From Burkholderia lata (lineage in GTDB: Bacteria > Pseudomonadota > Gammaproteobacteria > Burkholderiales > Burkholderiaceae), in NCBI RefSeq assembly GCF_000012945.1, contig NC_007509.1:868001-932000 (forward strand): 64,000 nt of DNA. Reading direction: 5' to 3'. The position numbers were made by a program, and so were the translations under genes. Numbering within the stretch: position 1 is the stretch's first letter; every line of letters begins with the position of its first letter. Positions 25,616 through 33,657 of this stretch are shown in pieces. The notes beneath the pieces were generated by a model. The model did not search any database and was not told the DNA's origin. It was given only the letters and a program-made list of their open reading frames with translations.

Positions 25616-26467
25616 ATGTCCAAGCCCCTCTCCCCCGTCCAGCACGCACGCAGTCTCCTGTTCGTGCCGGCCACCCGCCCCGAGCGCTTCGCGAAGGCGC
25701 TCGATTCGGGCGCCGACTGCATCATCGTCGACCTCGAGGACGCCGTCAGCCCCGACAGCAAGGACGACGCTCGCGCGCAACTCGCGCAGCACCTGCCGCT
25801 GCTGACGCCTGAACAGCGATCGCGCACCGTCGTGCGCGTGAATGCGGTCGGCACGCCGTGGCATGACGCGGACATCGCGCTGCTGCGCGACTGGGCCGCG
25901 CACGGCGTGATCGTGATGCTGCCGAAGTCCGAAGACGCGGGCGCGCTGCGCCACGTCGCGGCGCAGCTCGGCGAGCACGCGCAACTCGTCGCGCTGATCG
26001 AATCGCTGGCCGGGCTCGATGCGGCCGATGCGCTCGCGCGCGACCCGCAGGTCGTGCGCGTCGCGTTCGGACACCTGGATTTCCAGCTCGATCTCGGCAT
26101 GCGCGCGACACCGGAAGAGCCGGAGCTGGCCTTTGCGCGCAATGCGATCGTGGCCGCGTCGCGCCGCGCCCGCCTGCCCGCGCCGATCGACGGCGTAACC
26201 ACGCGCACCGACGATGCCGAACGCCTGGCAGCCGATGCGCGGCGCGCACGCGCGTTCGGTTTCGGCGGCAAGCTGTGCATCCACCCGGCCCAGGTTGCCG
26301 GCGTGAACGACGCGATGGGCTACTCGGAAGACGAGCAGGCGTGGGCGCGCCGTGTGATCGACGAAGCCGCGAAACACGGCGGCGCCGCGTTCAGCCTGGA
26401 CGGCCGCATGGTCGATCTCCCGGTGATCCGCGCGGCCGAGGCGATCATCGCCGGCACGCGGAAATAA
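25616..26467 (+). CDS. ccl: Citramalyl-CoA lyase-type CoA-ester lyase
   Basis: HpcH/HpaI-family Mg-dependent lyase of 283 residues, predicted to split citramalyl-CoA into acetyl-CoA and pyruvate. Seen are ARSLLFVPATRPERFAKAL, IIVDLEDAVSP with the metal-binding acidic residues, VVRVNAVGTPWHDAD, LIESLAGL, FGHLDFQLDLG and GGKLCIHPAQV. It is the last gene of the forward block and is followed by a strong bidirectional hairpin. It is only distantly like the lyase at 11147. Malyl-CoA-type substrates cannot be excluded. Confidence 0.85.
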   Translation: MSKPLSPVQHARSLLFVPATRPERFAKALDSGADCIIVDLEDAVSPDSKDDARAQLAQHLPLLTPEQRSRTVVRVNAVGTPWHDADIALLRDWAAHGVIVMLPKSEDAGALRHVAAQLGEHAQLVALIESLAGLDAADALARDPQVVRVAFGHLDFQLDLGMRATPEEPELAFARNAIVAASRRARLPAPIDGVTTRTDDAERLAADARRARAFGFGGKLCIHPAQVAGVNDAMGYSEDEQAWARRVIDEAAKHGGAAFSLDGRMVDLPVIRAAEAIIAGTRK

Positions 26468-26595
26468 TCGATCGCCGCGCGGCAGGATCCGCGACTCCGG
26501 GGGCCTGCCTTGCGACCATCGCGCCCCTCATGCGGCTCGCGCCGAACGCAGCAGCAGGCCAGTCAATCCGACAGGTAGCCAGTTATGGGGAAAAC

Positions 26596-26628
26596 ATGGG
26601 CGGCGTCCGGCATCCGGACGCCGCCCAT
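26596..26628. terminator. Bidirectional hairpin between convergent operons
   Basis: Perfect 15-bp stem (ATGGGCGGCGTCCGG / CCGGACGCCGCCCAT) with a 3-base loop between the ends of the forward itaconate-type operon and the reverse MmgE/PrpD gene. It is flanked by GGGGAAAAC on the left and CGTCTT on the right, so it can serve both directions. Confidence 0.7.
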
Positions 26629-26696
26629 CGTCTTGAGCCGCTTTCAGTCGCGTGGCGCCGGGAGACGCTTGCGCGCCCCCCTCGCCGATTTCCCGC

Positions 26697-28121
26697 TTAG
26701 TCTTCAACCGCCCACATGCGCGTCAACTCGGCGGCCTTCATCGCCGGGTTCAACTCACGCAGCGCGGCCAGCAGTTGCCGGGCCCGCTCGGCACCCAGCA
26801 CGTCCTGGGTCAGGTCCATGAACTTCGCGTCCTGCTCGTGCTCGGGCATCGGATTCGTGTCGGTGCCGATCGGGTCGCCGACGAACACGTGCTCGGTGCG
26901 GCCGTCCTTGAACGTCACGGTCACGTCGGCCACGAACTTGCCCGGATACTGCTGTTCCAGCTCGGGCGCCTCGGTGATGCGGATGCTGCGCGCGATCTCG
27001 ATGACCGGCGCCATGTCCACCTTGCCGGCGAGGTAGTCGCGATGGACCGGATAGCCATTGCCGTGGCCCAGCAGTGTCAACGCCGCCTGGATCGGCAGGC
27101 TGAACTGCACGTGCTCGATGTTCTTCGGCGCGTACGCGTTGGCGTTGGCCGTGCCGACGACGACGTTGAAGTGCGGCGTGATCTTCAGGTGGATGTCGGC
27201 GATCTCGTCGCGACGCGCCGCGAACGGCCGCAGCGCGTCGATGTACGCATGCGTGCAGTAGCACGCGCAGTACGCCTTCAGCCACACCGTGCCGATCTCG
27301 AACGGCCGGTCGATCACGAAGCGCCGCTCGGCCGCGTCGCCGGCCTGCCGCTGCAGCAACGTGCGGAAAAAGCCCTTGTTGCCGCTCAGGAACGCGCGCG
27401 GGCCCGTGATGCCGGCGCGGGCCATGTCGGCCGCCGCCATCCCGTTGCGCGTGCCGATGCCCGCATGGATCCGCTTGATGGAGCCGCCGGTGGACGTGTA
27501 CTCCGTCGTGCCCGACACATGGCTCAGCGCAATCGCCAGCGCGTGCAGCGTCGTTTCGGCGTCGAAGCCGCGCAGCTTGGCCGCCACGGCCGCCGCGCCG
27601 AAGTTCGACAGCGTCGCATGCGGGTGGAAACCGCGCTGCAGCAGGTCGGGCGCGGCCAGCTTGCCGATGCGCGCGTACACCTCATAACCGGCTACCATCG
27701 CGACGATGATGTCCTCGAGCGACGAACCCAGTTCCTCGCCGATCGCGAGCGCGGCGGGGATCACGCAGCTGCCGGGGTGACTGTAGCTGGGGCCGTGCGC
27801 ATCGTCGTACTCGAAGCCGTGGCCGTACGAGCCGTTGACGAACGCGGCGTCCGCCGCGCTCATCGTCAGCGCCGATGCGCTGACGCGGCTGTTGCCCGGG
27901 CGCTGCTGGGCCTTCGCGTAGTCGAGCAGCTGCACCGACCACGGCAGCTTCGAAATGCCGACCTGCAACGCGATCTGGTCGCGCATCAGCCGGTTGAGGC
28001 CGGCGTGCGCATGCGCATCGAGATGCTCGTATTTCAGTTCCTGGATGAAGCGCACCACCGCTTGTTCCAGCGGCGGGCAGTTGTCCGGCGCAACGGGCCG
28101 GGTCTCTCGGGTGATGCTCAT
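26697..28121 (-). CDS. MmgE/PrpD family protein
   Basis: All-helical/two-domain MmgE/PrpD protein of 474 residues; characterised members are 2-methylcitrate dehydratases (PrpD), cis-aconitate decarboxylase and iminodisuccinate epimerase. Marks seen are NGSYGHGFEYDDAHGPSYSHPGSCVIPAALA, the NFGAAAVAAKLRG segment, GITGPRAFLSGNKGFF and AYCACYCTHAYIDAL. An MmgE/PrpD gene also lies within the P. aeruginosa itaconate locus, which raises interest in its position next to the itaconate-type genes. Here it is on the opposite strand as the last gene of the lactonase/dehydrogenase operon. Substrate unknown; no other methylcitrate gene is near. Confidence 0.88.
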   Translation of the reverse strand: MSITRETRPVAPDNCPPLEQAVVRFIQELKYEHLDAHAHAGLNRLMRDQIALQVGISKLPWSVQLLDYAKAQQRPGNSRVSASALTMSAADAAFVNGSYGHGFEYDDAHGPSYSHPGSCVIPAALAIGEELGSSLEDIIVAMVAGYEVYARIGKLAAPDLLQRGFHPHATLSNFGAAAVAAKLRGFDAETTLHALAIALSHVSGTTEYTSTGGSIKRIHAGIGTRNGMAAADMARAGITGPRAFLSGNKGFFRTLLQRQAGDAAERRFVIDRPFEIGTVWLKAYCACYCTHAYIDALRPFAARRDEIADIHLKITPHFNVVVGTANANAYAPKNIEHVQFSLPIQAALTLLGHGNGYPVHRDYLAGKVDMAPVIEIARSIRITEAPELEQQYPGKFVADVTVTFKDGRTEHVFVGDPIGTDTNPMPEHEQDAKFMDLTQDVLGAERARQLLAALRELNPAMKAAELTRMWAVED

Positions 28122-28147
28122 TTACGGTTCCTCGACATTCAAAATGG

Positions 28148-28175
28148 GGATGGCCCGGCACGTGTCCGGGCATCC
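28148..28175 (-). terminator. Hairpin between alcohol dehydrogenase and MmgE gene
   Basis: Stem GGATG(G)CCCGG / CCGGGCATCC with one bulged base and a 7-base loop, in the 76-base gap. It may weaken read-through from the dehydrogenase operon into the MmgE gene. Confidence 0.4.
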
Positions 28176-28197
28176 GGTGCTCGTCTCTTCCATCGGG

Positions 28198-29268
28198 TCA
28201 GAACAGGAACGCGCCCTTGCCGCCCGACTGCGCATCGAACATCCGGTACGCTTCGTCGGCCTGGTCGATCTTCCAGTAGTCGGTGAACAGCTGGTCGACG
28301 TCCACGCCGTGATCCGCGACGAAATGGATGCATTGCTTCATGCTGACTTCGGAGAACGTGTACGACCCGATGATGGTGCGCTGCTTGCCGATCACGTCCT
28401 TCATGCCGTCGACGTTGAGGTTGCCGCCGACGGCCACCAGCGCGATGCGGCCCCACGGGCGCGTGCTGCGCACCGCTTGCTGCCGCGGCACTTCGCCGCC
28501 CGCGCAGTCCATCGCGCAGGTCACGCCCAGGCCGCCGGTGAGCTTCTGGATTTCCTCGATCGGGTCCTGCTTGCTGCCGTCGATCACGTGGGTGGCGCCG
28601 AACGCCCTGGCACGCGCGACGCGATCGGCTGCAATATCCACGCCGATGACTTCCACGCCCATTGCCGCGGCCAGCTGCACGGCGGACAAACCGACCGGGC
28701 CCAGCCCGAACACCGCGAGCGTGTCGCGTGCGCTGATATCGAGGCGCAGCAATGCGCCCCAGGCCGTCCCCGTGCCGCACGAAATGGCCGCGCCGGCGGC
28801 GAACGACACTTCGTCGGGCAGGTGGACCAGCGACGTTGCCGGCACCTTCATGTAGTGCGCGTGGCCGCCGTGCTTGATCACGCCGTGAATGTCCGCGCCG
28901 TGGCTGCACATCTGCGTCCAGCCGGTACGGCAGTGGTCGCAATGCAGGCAGCCTTCGTAGTGGAACACCGCGACGCGATCGCCCACCTTGAACGCACGCG
29001 GATCGACGCCCGCGCCCACCGCGACGATCTGGCCGCAAGGCTCGTGGCCGCCGATGACCGGCGTGTCTTCCGACATGCCGCGCGACGCGAGATCCTTGAA
29101 GCCCAGCGAGCGGATCACGTCGGCCGGCTTGTTGCGATAGAAATGCAGGTCGCTGCCGCACATGCCGGAGGCCTTCATCTCGATCACCGCTTCGCCGGGG
29201 CCGGGCACCGGATCCTCGAAATCCAGAATCTCCAGCTTCCGTTCGCCTCTGAACACGACGCCTTTCAT
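28198..29268 (-). CDS. Zinc-dependent alcohol dehydrogenase
   Basis: Medium-chain Zn alcohol dehydrogenase of 356 residues. Catalytic zinc ligands are in SGMCGSDLHFY and GGHEPCG; the structural zinc site is the four-cysteine run CLHCDHCRTGWTQMC; the Rossmann segment FGLGPVGLSAVQLAAAMG binds the cofactor, and VDIAADR indicates NAD preference by its acidic residue. ATG follows AGGAGACA. It lies 51 bases after the upstream aldehyde dehydrogenase in a reverse operon. With the lactonase and two aldehyde dehydrogenases it would oxidise a hydroxy acid released from a lactone stepwise to a dicarboxylic acid; this pathway is inferred from gene content. Confidence 0.92.
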   Translation of the reverse strand: MKGVVFRGERKLEILDFEDPVPGPGEAVIEMKASGMCGSDLHFYRNKPADVIRSLGFKDLASRGMSEDTPVIGGHEPCGQIVAVGAGVDPRAFKVGDRVAVFHYEGCLHCDHCRTGWTQMCSHGADIHGVIKHGGHAHYMKVPATSLVHLPDEVSFAAGAAISCGTGTAWGALLRLDISARDTLAVFGLGPVGLSAVQLAAAMGVEVIGVDIAADRVARARAFGATHVIDGSKQDPIEEIQKLTGGLGVTCAMDCAGGEVPRQQAVRSTRPWGRIALVAVGGNLNVDGMKDVIGKQRTIIGSYTFSEVSMKQCIHFVADHGVDVDQLFTDYWKIDQADEAYRMFDAQSGGKGAFLF

Positions 29269-29319
29269 GTCCTTGTCTCCTGATTGTTGTGCAACGGGGT
29301 CGAGCGCATGCGTGCCGGC

Positions 29320-30789
29320 TCAGCCCAGGTTGATGTAGGTCGCCTTCGGGTACAGGAAGCTCTCGACGTGCTCCTTCCCGCCCTTCCATCCGTAGCCGCT
29401 CATCTTCGTGCCGCCGAAGCCCACGGCCGGATCGATCACGCCGTAGCAATTGACCCAGACCGTGCCCGAGCGAATGCCTTGCGAGACCTTGTGCGCGGTC
29501 GACAGGCTGCTCGTCCACACGCCGCCGGCCAGGCCGTACGGCGTGTCGTTCGCCAGCTGCAGCGCCTCCTCCATCGTGTCGAACGGGATCACCGAGGCCA
29601 CCGGCCCGAAGATTTCCTCCCGCGCGATGGTCATGTCGTTGCGCACGTTGGCGAACACCGTCGGCTCGACGAAATAGCCGCGCGCCAGCTCGCCGCCCGG
29701 GCGCTGGCCGCCGTGCACGAGCGTGGCTTCCTTGCCGCCGATGTCGACGTAGTGCATCACGCGCTCGAGCTGGCGCTGCGAAATCAGCGGGCCGATCTGC
29801 GTATCGGGCGACAGGCCGTCGCCGATCCGGATCGTCTTCGCGAACGCGGCGATGCGCTGCACGAACTCGTCGTGGATCGCGCGCTGCACGAAGATCCGCG
29901 TGCCGGCCACGCACACCTGGCCGGTATTGGTGAACACGCCCATCGCCGCGCCCGGCACGGCCTTGTCGAGATCGGCATCGGCGAACACGATGTCGGGCGA
30001 CTTGCCGCCGAGTTCGAGCTGCAGCCGCTTCAGGTTGCCGGCCGACGCGCGCACGATCGCCTGCGCGGTGCCCACCGAGCCCGTGAAGGCGACCCGGTCG
30101 ACGTCCGGATGCTCGGCCAGCGCCTGGCCGACATCCTTGCCGTAGCCGGTCACCACGTTGATCACGCCATCGGGCACGCCGGCTTCCATCATCAGTTCGG
30201 ACACGCGCAGCGACGACAGCGACGCATCCTCGGCCGGCTTGAGCACGGCCGTGCAACCGGTGGCCAGCGCGGGGCCGTAGATCCACCACAGCCCCATCAG
30301 CGGGCCGTTCCACGGGATGATCCCGCCGACCACGCCCACCGGCATCAGGTGCTTGAGCGCGGTGAAGCCGGGCGCGATCGACATCGGCGCGGCCTGCACC
30401 GTGCCGGCGCCGGTTTGCGACGCGTAGAACTGCAGCAGTTGCGACAGCCATTCCTTGTAGCCGCGCGTGCGCGCCAGCGGTGCGCCCATGTCGAGCGTCT
30501 CGATCAGCGCGAGCTCGTCGAAGTGGTCGAGAATGACGTCGTGCACGCGCAGCAGCAGCTTGCGCCGCTCATGCGGCGTGAAGCGGCTCCACGGCCCCTC
30601 GAACGCGCGACGCGCGGCCGCGACGGCCCGCTCGACGTCCTGCGTGCCGCCCTTCGCGATGTGGCACAGCACCTCGCCGGTGGCCGGATTGATCGCCTCG
30701 ATATGCTCGCCGCCGGCCGGTTCGACCCATTGGCCGCCGATCAGCAGTTTCTTGTTGCCCTCGATGAAGCCTGGAATGTTTACGCTCAC
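29320..30789 (-). CDS. Aldehyde dehydrogenase (second of operon)
   Basis: NAD(P)-dependent aldehyde dehydrogenase of 489 residues. I use a GTG start with AAGGAG seven bases upstream, which gives a normal N-terminus (VSVNIPGFIEGNKKLLIGG); the frame stays open above it. Motifs are VGGIIPWNGPLMG, FTGSVGTAQAI, LQLELGGKSPDIVFADAD with the general-base Glu, the nucleophile in NTGQVCVAGTR, and REEIFGPVASVI. It is about 46 bases after the other aldehyde dehydrogenase and about 51 before the alcohol dehydrogenase. Two different enzymes in one operon suggest two aldehyde steps or isomeric substrates. Confidence 0.94.
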   Translation of the reverse strand: MSVNIPGFIEGNKKLLIGGQWVEPAGGEHIEAINPATGEVLCHIAKGGTQDVERAVAAARRAFEGPWSRFTPHERRKLLLRVHDVILDHFDELALIETLDMGAPLARTRGYKEWLSQLLQFYASQTGAGTVQAAPMSIAPGFTALKHLMPVGVVGGIIPWNGPLMGLWWIYGPALATGCTAVLKPAEDASLSSLRVSELMMEAGVPDGVINVVTGYGKDVGQALAEHPDVDRVAFTGSVGTAQAIVRASAGNLKRLQLELGGKSPDIVFADADLDKAVPGAAMGVFTNTGQVCVAGTRIFVQRAIHDEFVQRIAAFAKTIRIGDGLSPDTQIGPLISQRQLERVMHYVDIGGKEATLVHGGQRPGGELARGYFVEPTVFANVRNDMTIAREEIFGPVASVIPFDTMEEALQLANDTPYGLAGGVWTSSLSTAHKVSQGIRSGTVWVNCYGVIDPAVGFGGTKMSGYGWKGGKEHVESFLYPKATYINLG

Positions 30790-30835
30790 TGGCGTCTCCT
30801 TCGATTTCGTTCTGTTCTGAATGGATGGGTGAAAA

Positions 30836-32326
30836 TCACATGCGCAGCATGATCGACTTGGTCTGCGTGTACGCATCGATCGATTCCTGACCGAACTCGC
30901 GCCCCCAGCCCGACTGCTTGTATCCGCCGAAGGCCATCGCCGGATCGGATTCGCCGAACGTGTTGATCCACAGGCGCCCGGCCTTCAGTGCGCGCACCAC
31001 CTTGTGCGCCCGCGCGACGTCGCGCGTCCACACCGCGGCCGACAGCCCGTAGGTCGTGTCGTTGGCCTGCAGCACCGCGTCGCCCTCGTCCTTGAACGGG
31101 ATGATCGACAGCACCGGGCCGAAGATCTCTTCCTGTGCGATCCGCATGCCGTTGCGTACGTTGTCGAACACCGTCGGCTCGACGAAGTAGCCCGCGCCGC
31201 GCCACGGGTCGCCGCCCAGCCGCAGCGTCGCGCCGCCCTCCTGGCCCACGCCGATGTACGACCACACGCGATCGCGCTGCTTCGCCGAAATGAGCGGACC
31301 GAGCTTCGTATCGGATGCGAACGGATCGCCCGCCTTCCACGTCGCAGCGATTTGCGCGACGCGCTCGGCCACCTGCTCGTGAATGCCCTCCTGCACGAAC
31401 AGGCGCGTGCCGGCCGAGCACACCTGGCCGGAATTGCCGCAGAAGGTCTTCACGGCGGCCTGCACGGCCTTCTCGATGTCGGCGTCGGCGAATATGACGT
31501 TGGGCGCCTTTCCGCCGAGCTCCAGCGTCACTTTCTTGAGGTTCAGCGTCGCGTCGCGGGTGATCTGCTTGCCGACCGGCGTCGAGCCCGTGAACGCGAT
31601 CTTGTCGACGCCCGGGTGCTGCGCCAGCGCGGCGCCCGCGGTCGGACCGTAGCCCGGCAGCACGTTGATGACGCCCGGCGGCAGGTCGGTTTCCTGGATC
31701 AGCTCGGCGAGACGGATCGACGTGAGACAGGCCAGCTCGGCCGGCTTGAGAATGACCGTGTTGCCGCAGCACAGCGCGTTCGCGAACTTGATCGCGGCCA
31801 TCAGGATCGGCACGTTCCACGGGATGATCTGGCCGCATACGCCGAGCGGTTCGCGCAGCGTGTAGATCAGCGTGCTGCCGTCCGACGGGATCGTCGTGCC
31901 GAGCACCTTCGAGCACCAGCCCGCGTAGTAGCGGACGATGTCGATGGTCGCCGTCACCGCGGCCAGCGCGAACCACAGCGGCATGCCGTTGTCGAGCGAT
32001 TCGATCGCAGCCAGTTCGTCGACGTGCTGCTCGATCGCATCGGCGATCTTCAGCAGCGCGCGGGTGCGCGCGTGCGGCGACAACCCGCCCCACGACGGCG
32101 CGTCGAATGCGCGGCGCGCGGCGATCACGGCGGCGTCCACGTCGGCGCTGTCGGCCTCGGCCACGCGGCACAGCACCTGTTCGGTCGCCGGGTTGATCGT
32201 CTCGAACGTGTTGCCCGACGCGGCATCGACCCAGCGCCCGCCGATGAGCAGGCGCTTCGGGCCGCGGTTGATCCACGCAAGCGCTTGTGTGCGCGCGGCT
32301 TGCGCGGCCTCGGTAACTATCGTCAT
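30836..32326 (-). CDS. Aldehyde dehydrogenase (first of operon)
   Basis: NAD(P)-dependent aldehyde dehydrogenase of 496 residues. The ATG with a GGAG site six bases upstream is taken as start. Motifs are CGQIIPWNVPILMA, AFTGSTPVGKQITRDA, VTLELGGKAPNVIFADAD, the cysteine in NSGQVCSAGTR, AQEEIFGPVLSI and the C-terminal GYKQSGWGREFG. It is about 28 bases after the lactonase. It is a paralog of the next gene but clearly diverged from it. Confidence 0.94.
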   Translation of the reverse strand: MTIVTEAAQAARTQALAWINRGPKRLLIGGRWVDAASGNTFETINPATEQVLCRVAEADSADVDAAVIAARRAFDAPSWGGLSPHARTRALLKIADAIEQHVDELAAIESLDNGMPLWFALAAVTATIDIVRYYAGWCSKVLGTTIPSDGSTLIYTLREPLGVCGQIIPWNVPILMAAIKFANALCCGNTVILKPAELACLTSIRLAELIQETDLPPGVINVLPGYGPTAGAALAQHPGVDKIAFTGSTPVGKQITRDATLNLKKVTLELGGKAPNVIFADADIEKAVQAAVKTFCGNSGQVCSAGTRLFVQEGIHEQVAERVAQIAATWKAGDPFASDTKLGPLISAKQRDRVWSYIGVGQEGGATLRLGGDPWRGAGYFVEPTVFDNVRNGMRIAQEEIFGPVLSIIPFKDEGDAVLQANDTTYGLSAAVWTRDVARAHKVVRALKAGRLWINTFGESDPAMAFGGYKQSGWGREFGQESIDAYTQTKSIMLRM

Positions 32327-32354
32327 GAATGCTCCGGGTGAGTGAGGTCGCATG

Positions 32355-33245
32355 TCAGGCCAGCGGCACGTCGACCCGCGTCGACAGCACCGCGCTCAGC
32401 GGATTGGCGCGACGCACTTGCGGATCGAAATCGGCCGGCGTGACGCACATGAACAACGTGCGGCCGTCCTCACCGCCCAGCGAGCAGGCGTAGCAGTTGC
32501 GGTCGCCGGTCTGGATCTCGTCGAGAATCCTGCCGCCCGGCGCCACGCGCAGCGCGCGCGTCTTCGTGAAATCGGCGATCCAGATCGCGCCCTCCGCATC
32601 AGCCGGCGAGATGCCGTCCGGCGCCACGACGATTTCCGCCATCGACCGGATCACGTCCTCGTCCTGCGGCACCGGGCCGAACGTCGCCCAGTCGCGCCGC
32701 GCGGACAGCGCGCCGTCGGCCCGGATGTCGAACGCCGACATGCGGTTGCCCCACGACTCGGCCACCACCAGCGTGCGGCCGTCGACGATCGTCGCGCCGT
32801 TAGCGAAATGGAGCGGCTCGCTCACCATCGTGACCGTGCCGTCCGGATCGACGCGCGCGAGCCGCCCCGGCCGGCGCGGCGCGCGCTTCATCACGTCGAA
32901 GCCCAGGTTTCCGACCCACGCGCGGCCCTGCGCATCCACGACCATGTCGTTGGGTTCGAACTCGAGGTGCGGGGCAAGGTCGGCGTGACGCACGACCGAA
33001 CCGTCGTGCTCGCGTCGCAGCAATGCGCGGTCGTGCATCGACACGACGAGCAGGCGCCCGTCGGGCAGCCAGCCGATACCCGACGGGCATTCGGGCACGT
33101 GCATTTCCTCGCACACGTTGCTGCCGTCCTCCCGCATCGAGTACACGCACTCGGTGTAGAGGTCGCTGAACCAGAAACGGCCGTCGTGCCAGCGCGCGGC
33201 TTCGGTATGCGTCATGCCGTCGAGAAGCAGGGTGAGTTGTCTCAT
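32355..33245 (-). CDS. SMP-30/gluconolactonase-family lactonase
   Basis: Six-bladed beta-propeller hydrolase of 296 residues, a Ca/Zn-dependent lactonase family. Family segments seen are TEAARWHDGRFWFSDLYTECVY, CPSGIGWLPDGRLLVVSM, EFEPNDMVVDAQGRAWVGNLGFD with the metal-binding Asn, and NGATIVDGRTLVVAESWGNR with the catalytic-region residues, then PDGISPADAEGAIWIAD. It starts the reverse operon with two aldehyde dehydrogenases and an alcohol dehydrogenase. A CTAAC-type operator candidate overlaps its ATG. It would open a lactone ring; which one cannot be told. Confidence 0.87.
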   Translation of the reverse strand: MRQLTLLLDGMTHTEAARWHDGRFWFSDLYTECVYSMREDGSNVCEEMHVPECPSGIGWLPDGRLLVVSMHDRALLRREHDGSVVRHADLAPHLEFEPNDMVVDAQGRAWVGNLGFDVMKRAPRRPGRLARVDPDGTVTMVSEPLHFANGATIVDGRTLVVAESWGNRMSAFDIRADGALSARRDWATFGPVPQDEDVIRSMAEIVVAPDGISPADAEGAIWIADFTKTRALRVAPGGRILDEIQTGDRNCYACSLGGEDGRTLFMCVTPADFDPQVRRANPLSAVLSTRVDVPLA

Positions 33246-33263
33246 TTACCGTTTGTTAGTTAG
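33244..33263. promoter_or_regulatory. TetR-type operator candidate B
   Basis: On the reverse strand ACTAACAAACGGTAAAT, sharing CTAACAAAC-n-GTA with candidate C but with a decayed right half. It overlaps the ATG and leader of the lactonase gene. An overlapping CTAACTAAC tract extends the left arm. A repressor here would block transcription or translation initiation. Confidence 0.45.
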
Positions 33264-33657
33264 ATCGAGAATGCGGCCGGATCGATATCGATGAGTGCAG
33301 CCGCTTGCGACTACAAAAGCCGCGCCAACGGGACATCGACGGCGCTCATGCCGCGCGCCTCACGCCCGTCGGAGGAAGTCATCCGTGTTGAAGCGCAACG
33401 CGCGGAGCAATGCGAGCGCGCGTCGCCGTATTGCGTTACCTAACAAACAGTAGTTATTCTATTTTCCCGGACCGGATTTCACATCAGGGAATCCCCGTAG
33501 CCCGCACGTTGCACTGCACGAAATTTTCGAAGGATGGAACGCTTCGAACACGGGCATTGCGAACGGCGACGCACGCGCGACTAAATGATCTGGGCAAATG
33601 CACGACGCCCTGCGATCGCATCGCGCCTCACCGCTTCTCCCACTGGACTACCGCACC
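33246..33657. other. Divergent intergenic region, lactonase operon | MmgE
   Basis: Gene-free 412 bases containing the two CTAAC-type operator candidates B and C, and A+T-rich patches near 33450-33475 that could hold the promoters. I see no small gene. Confidence 0.5.
33438..33457. promoter_or_regulatory. TetR-type operator candidate C
   Basis: ACCTAACAAACAGTAGTTAT. It agrees with candidate A at CCTAACAA and GTAGTTA and differs mainly in the three central bases. It is followed by an A+T-rich stretch, and lies about 200 bases upstream of the MmgE/PrpD start. Confidence 0.6.
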
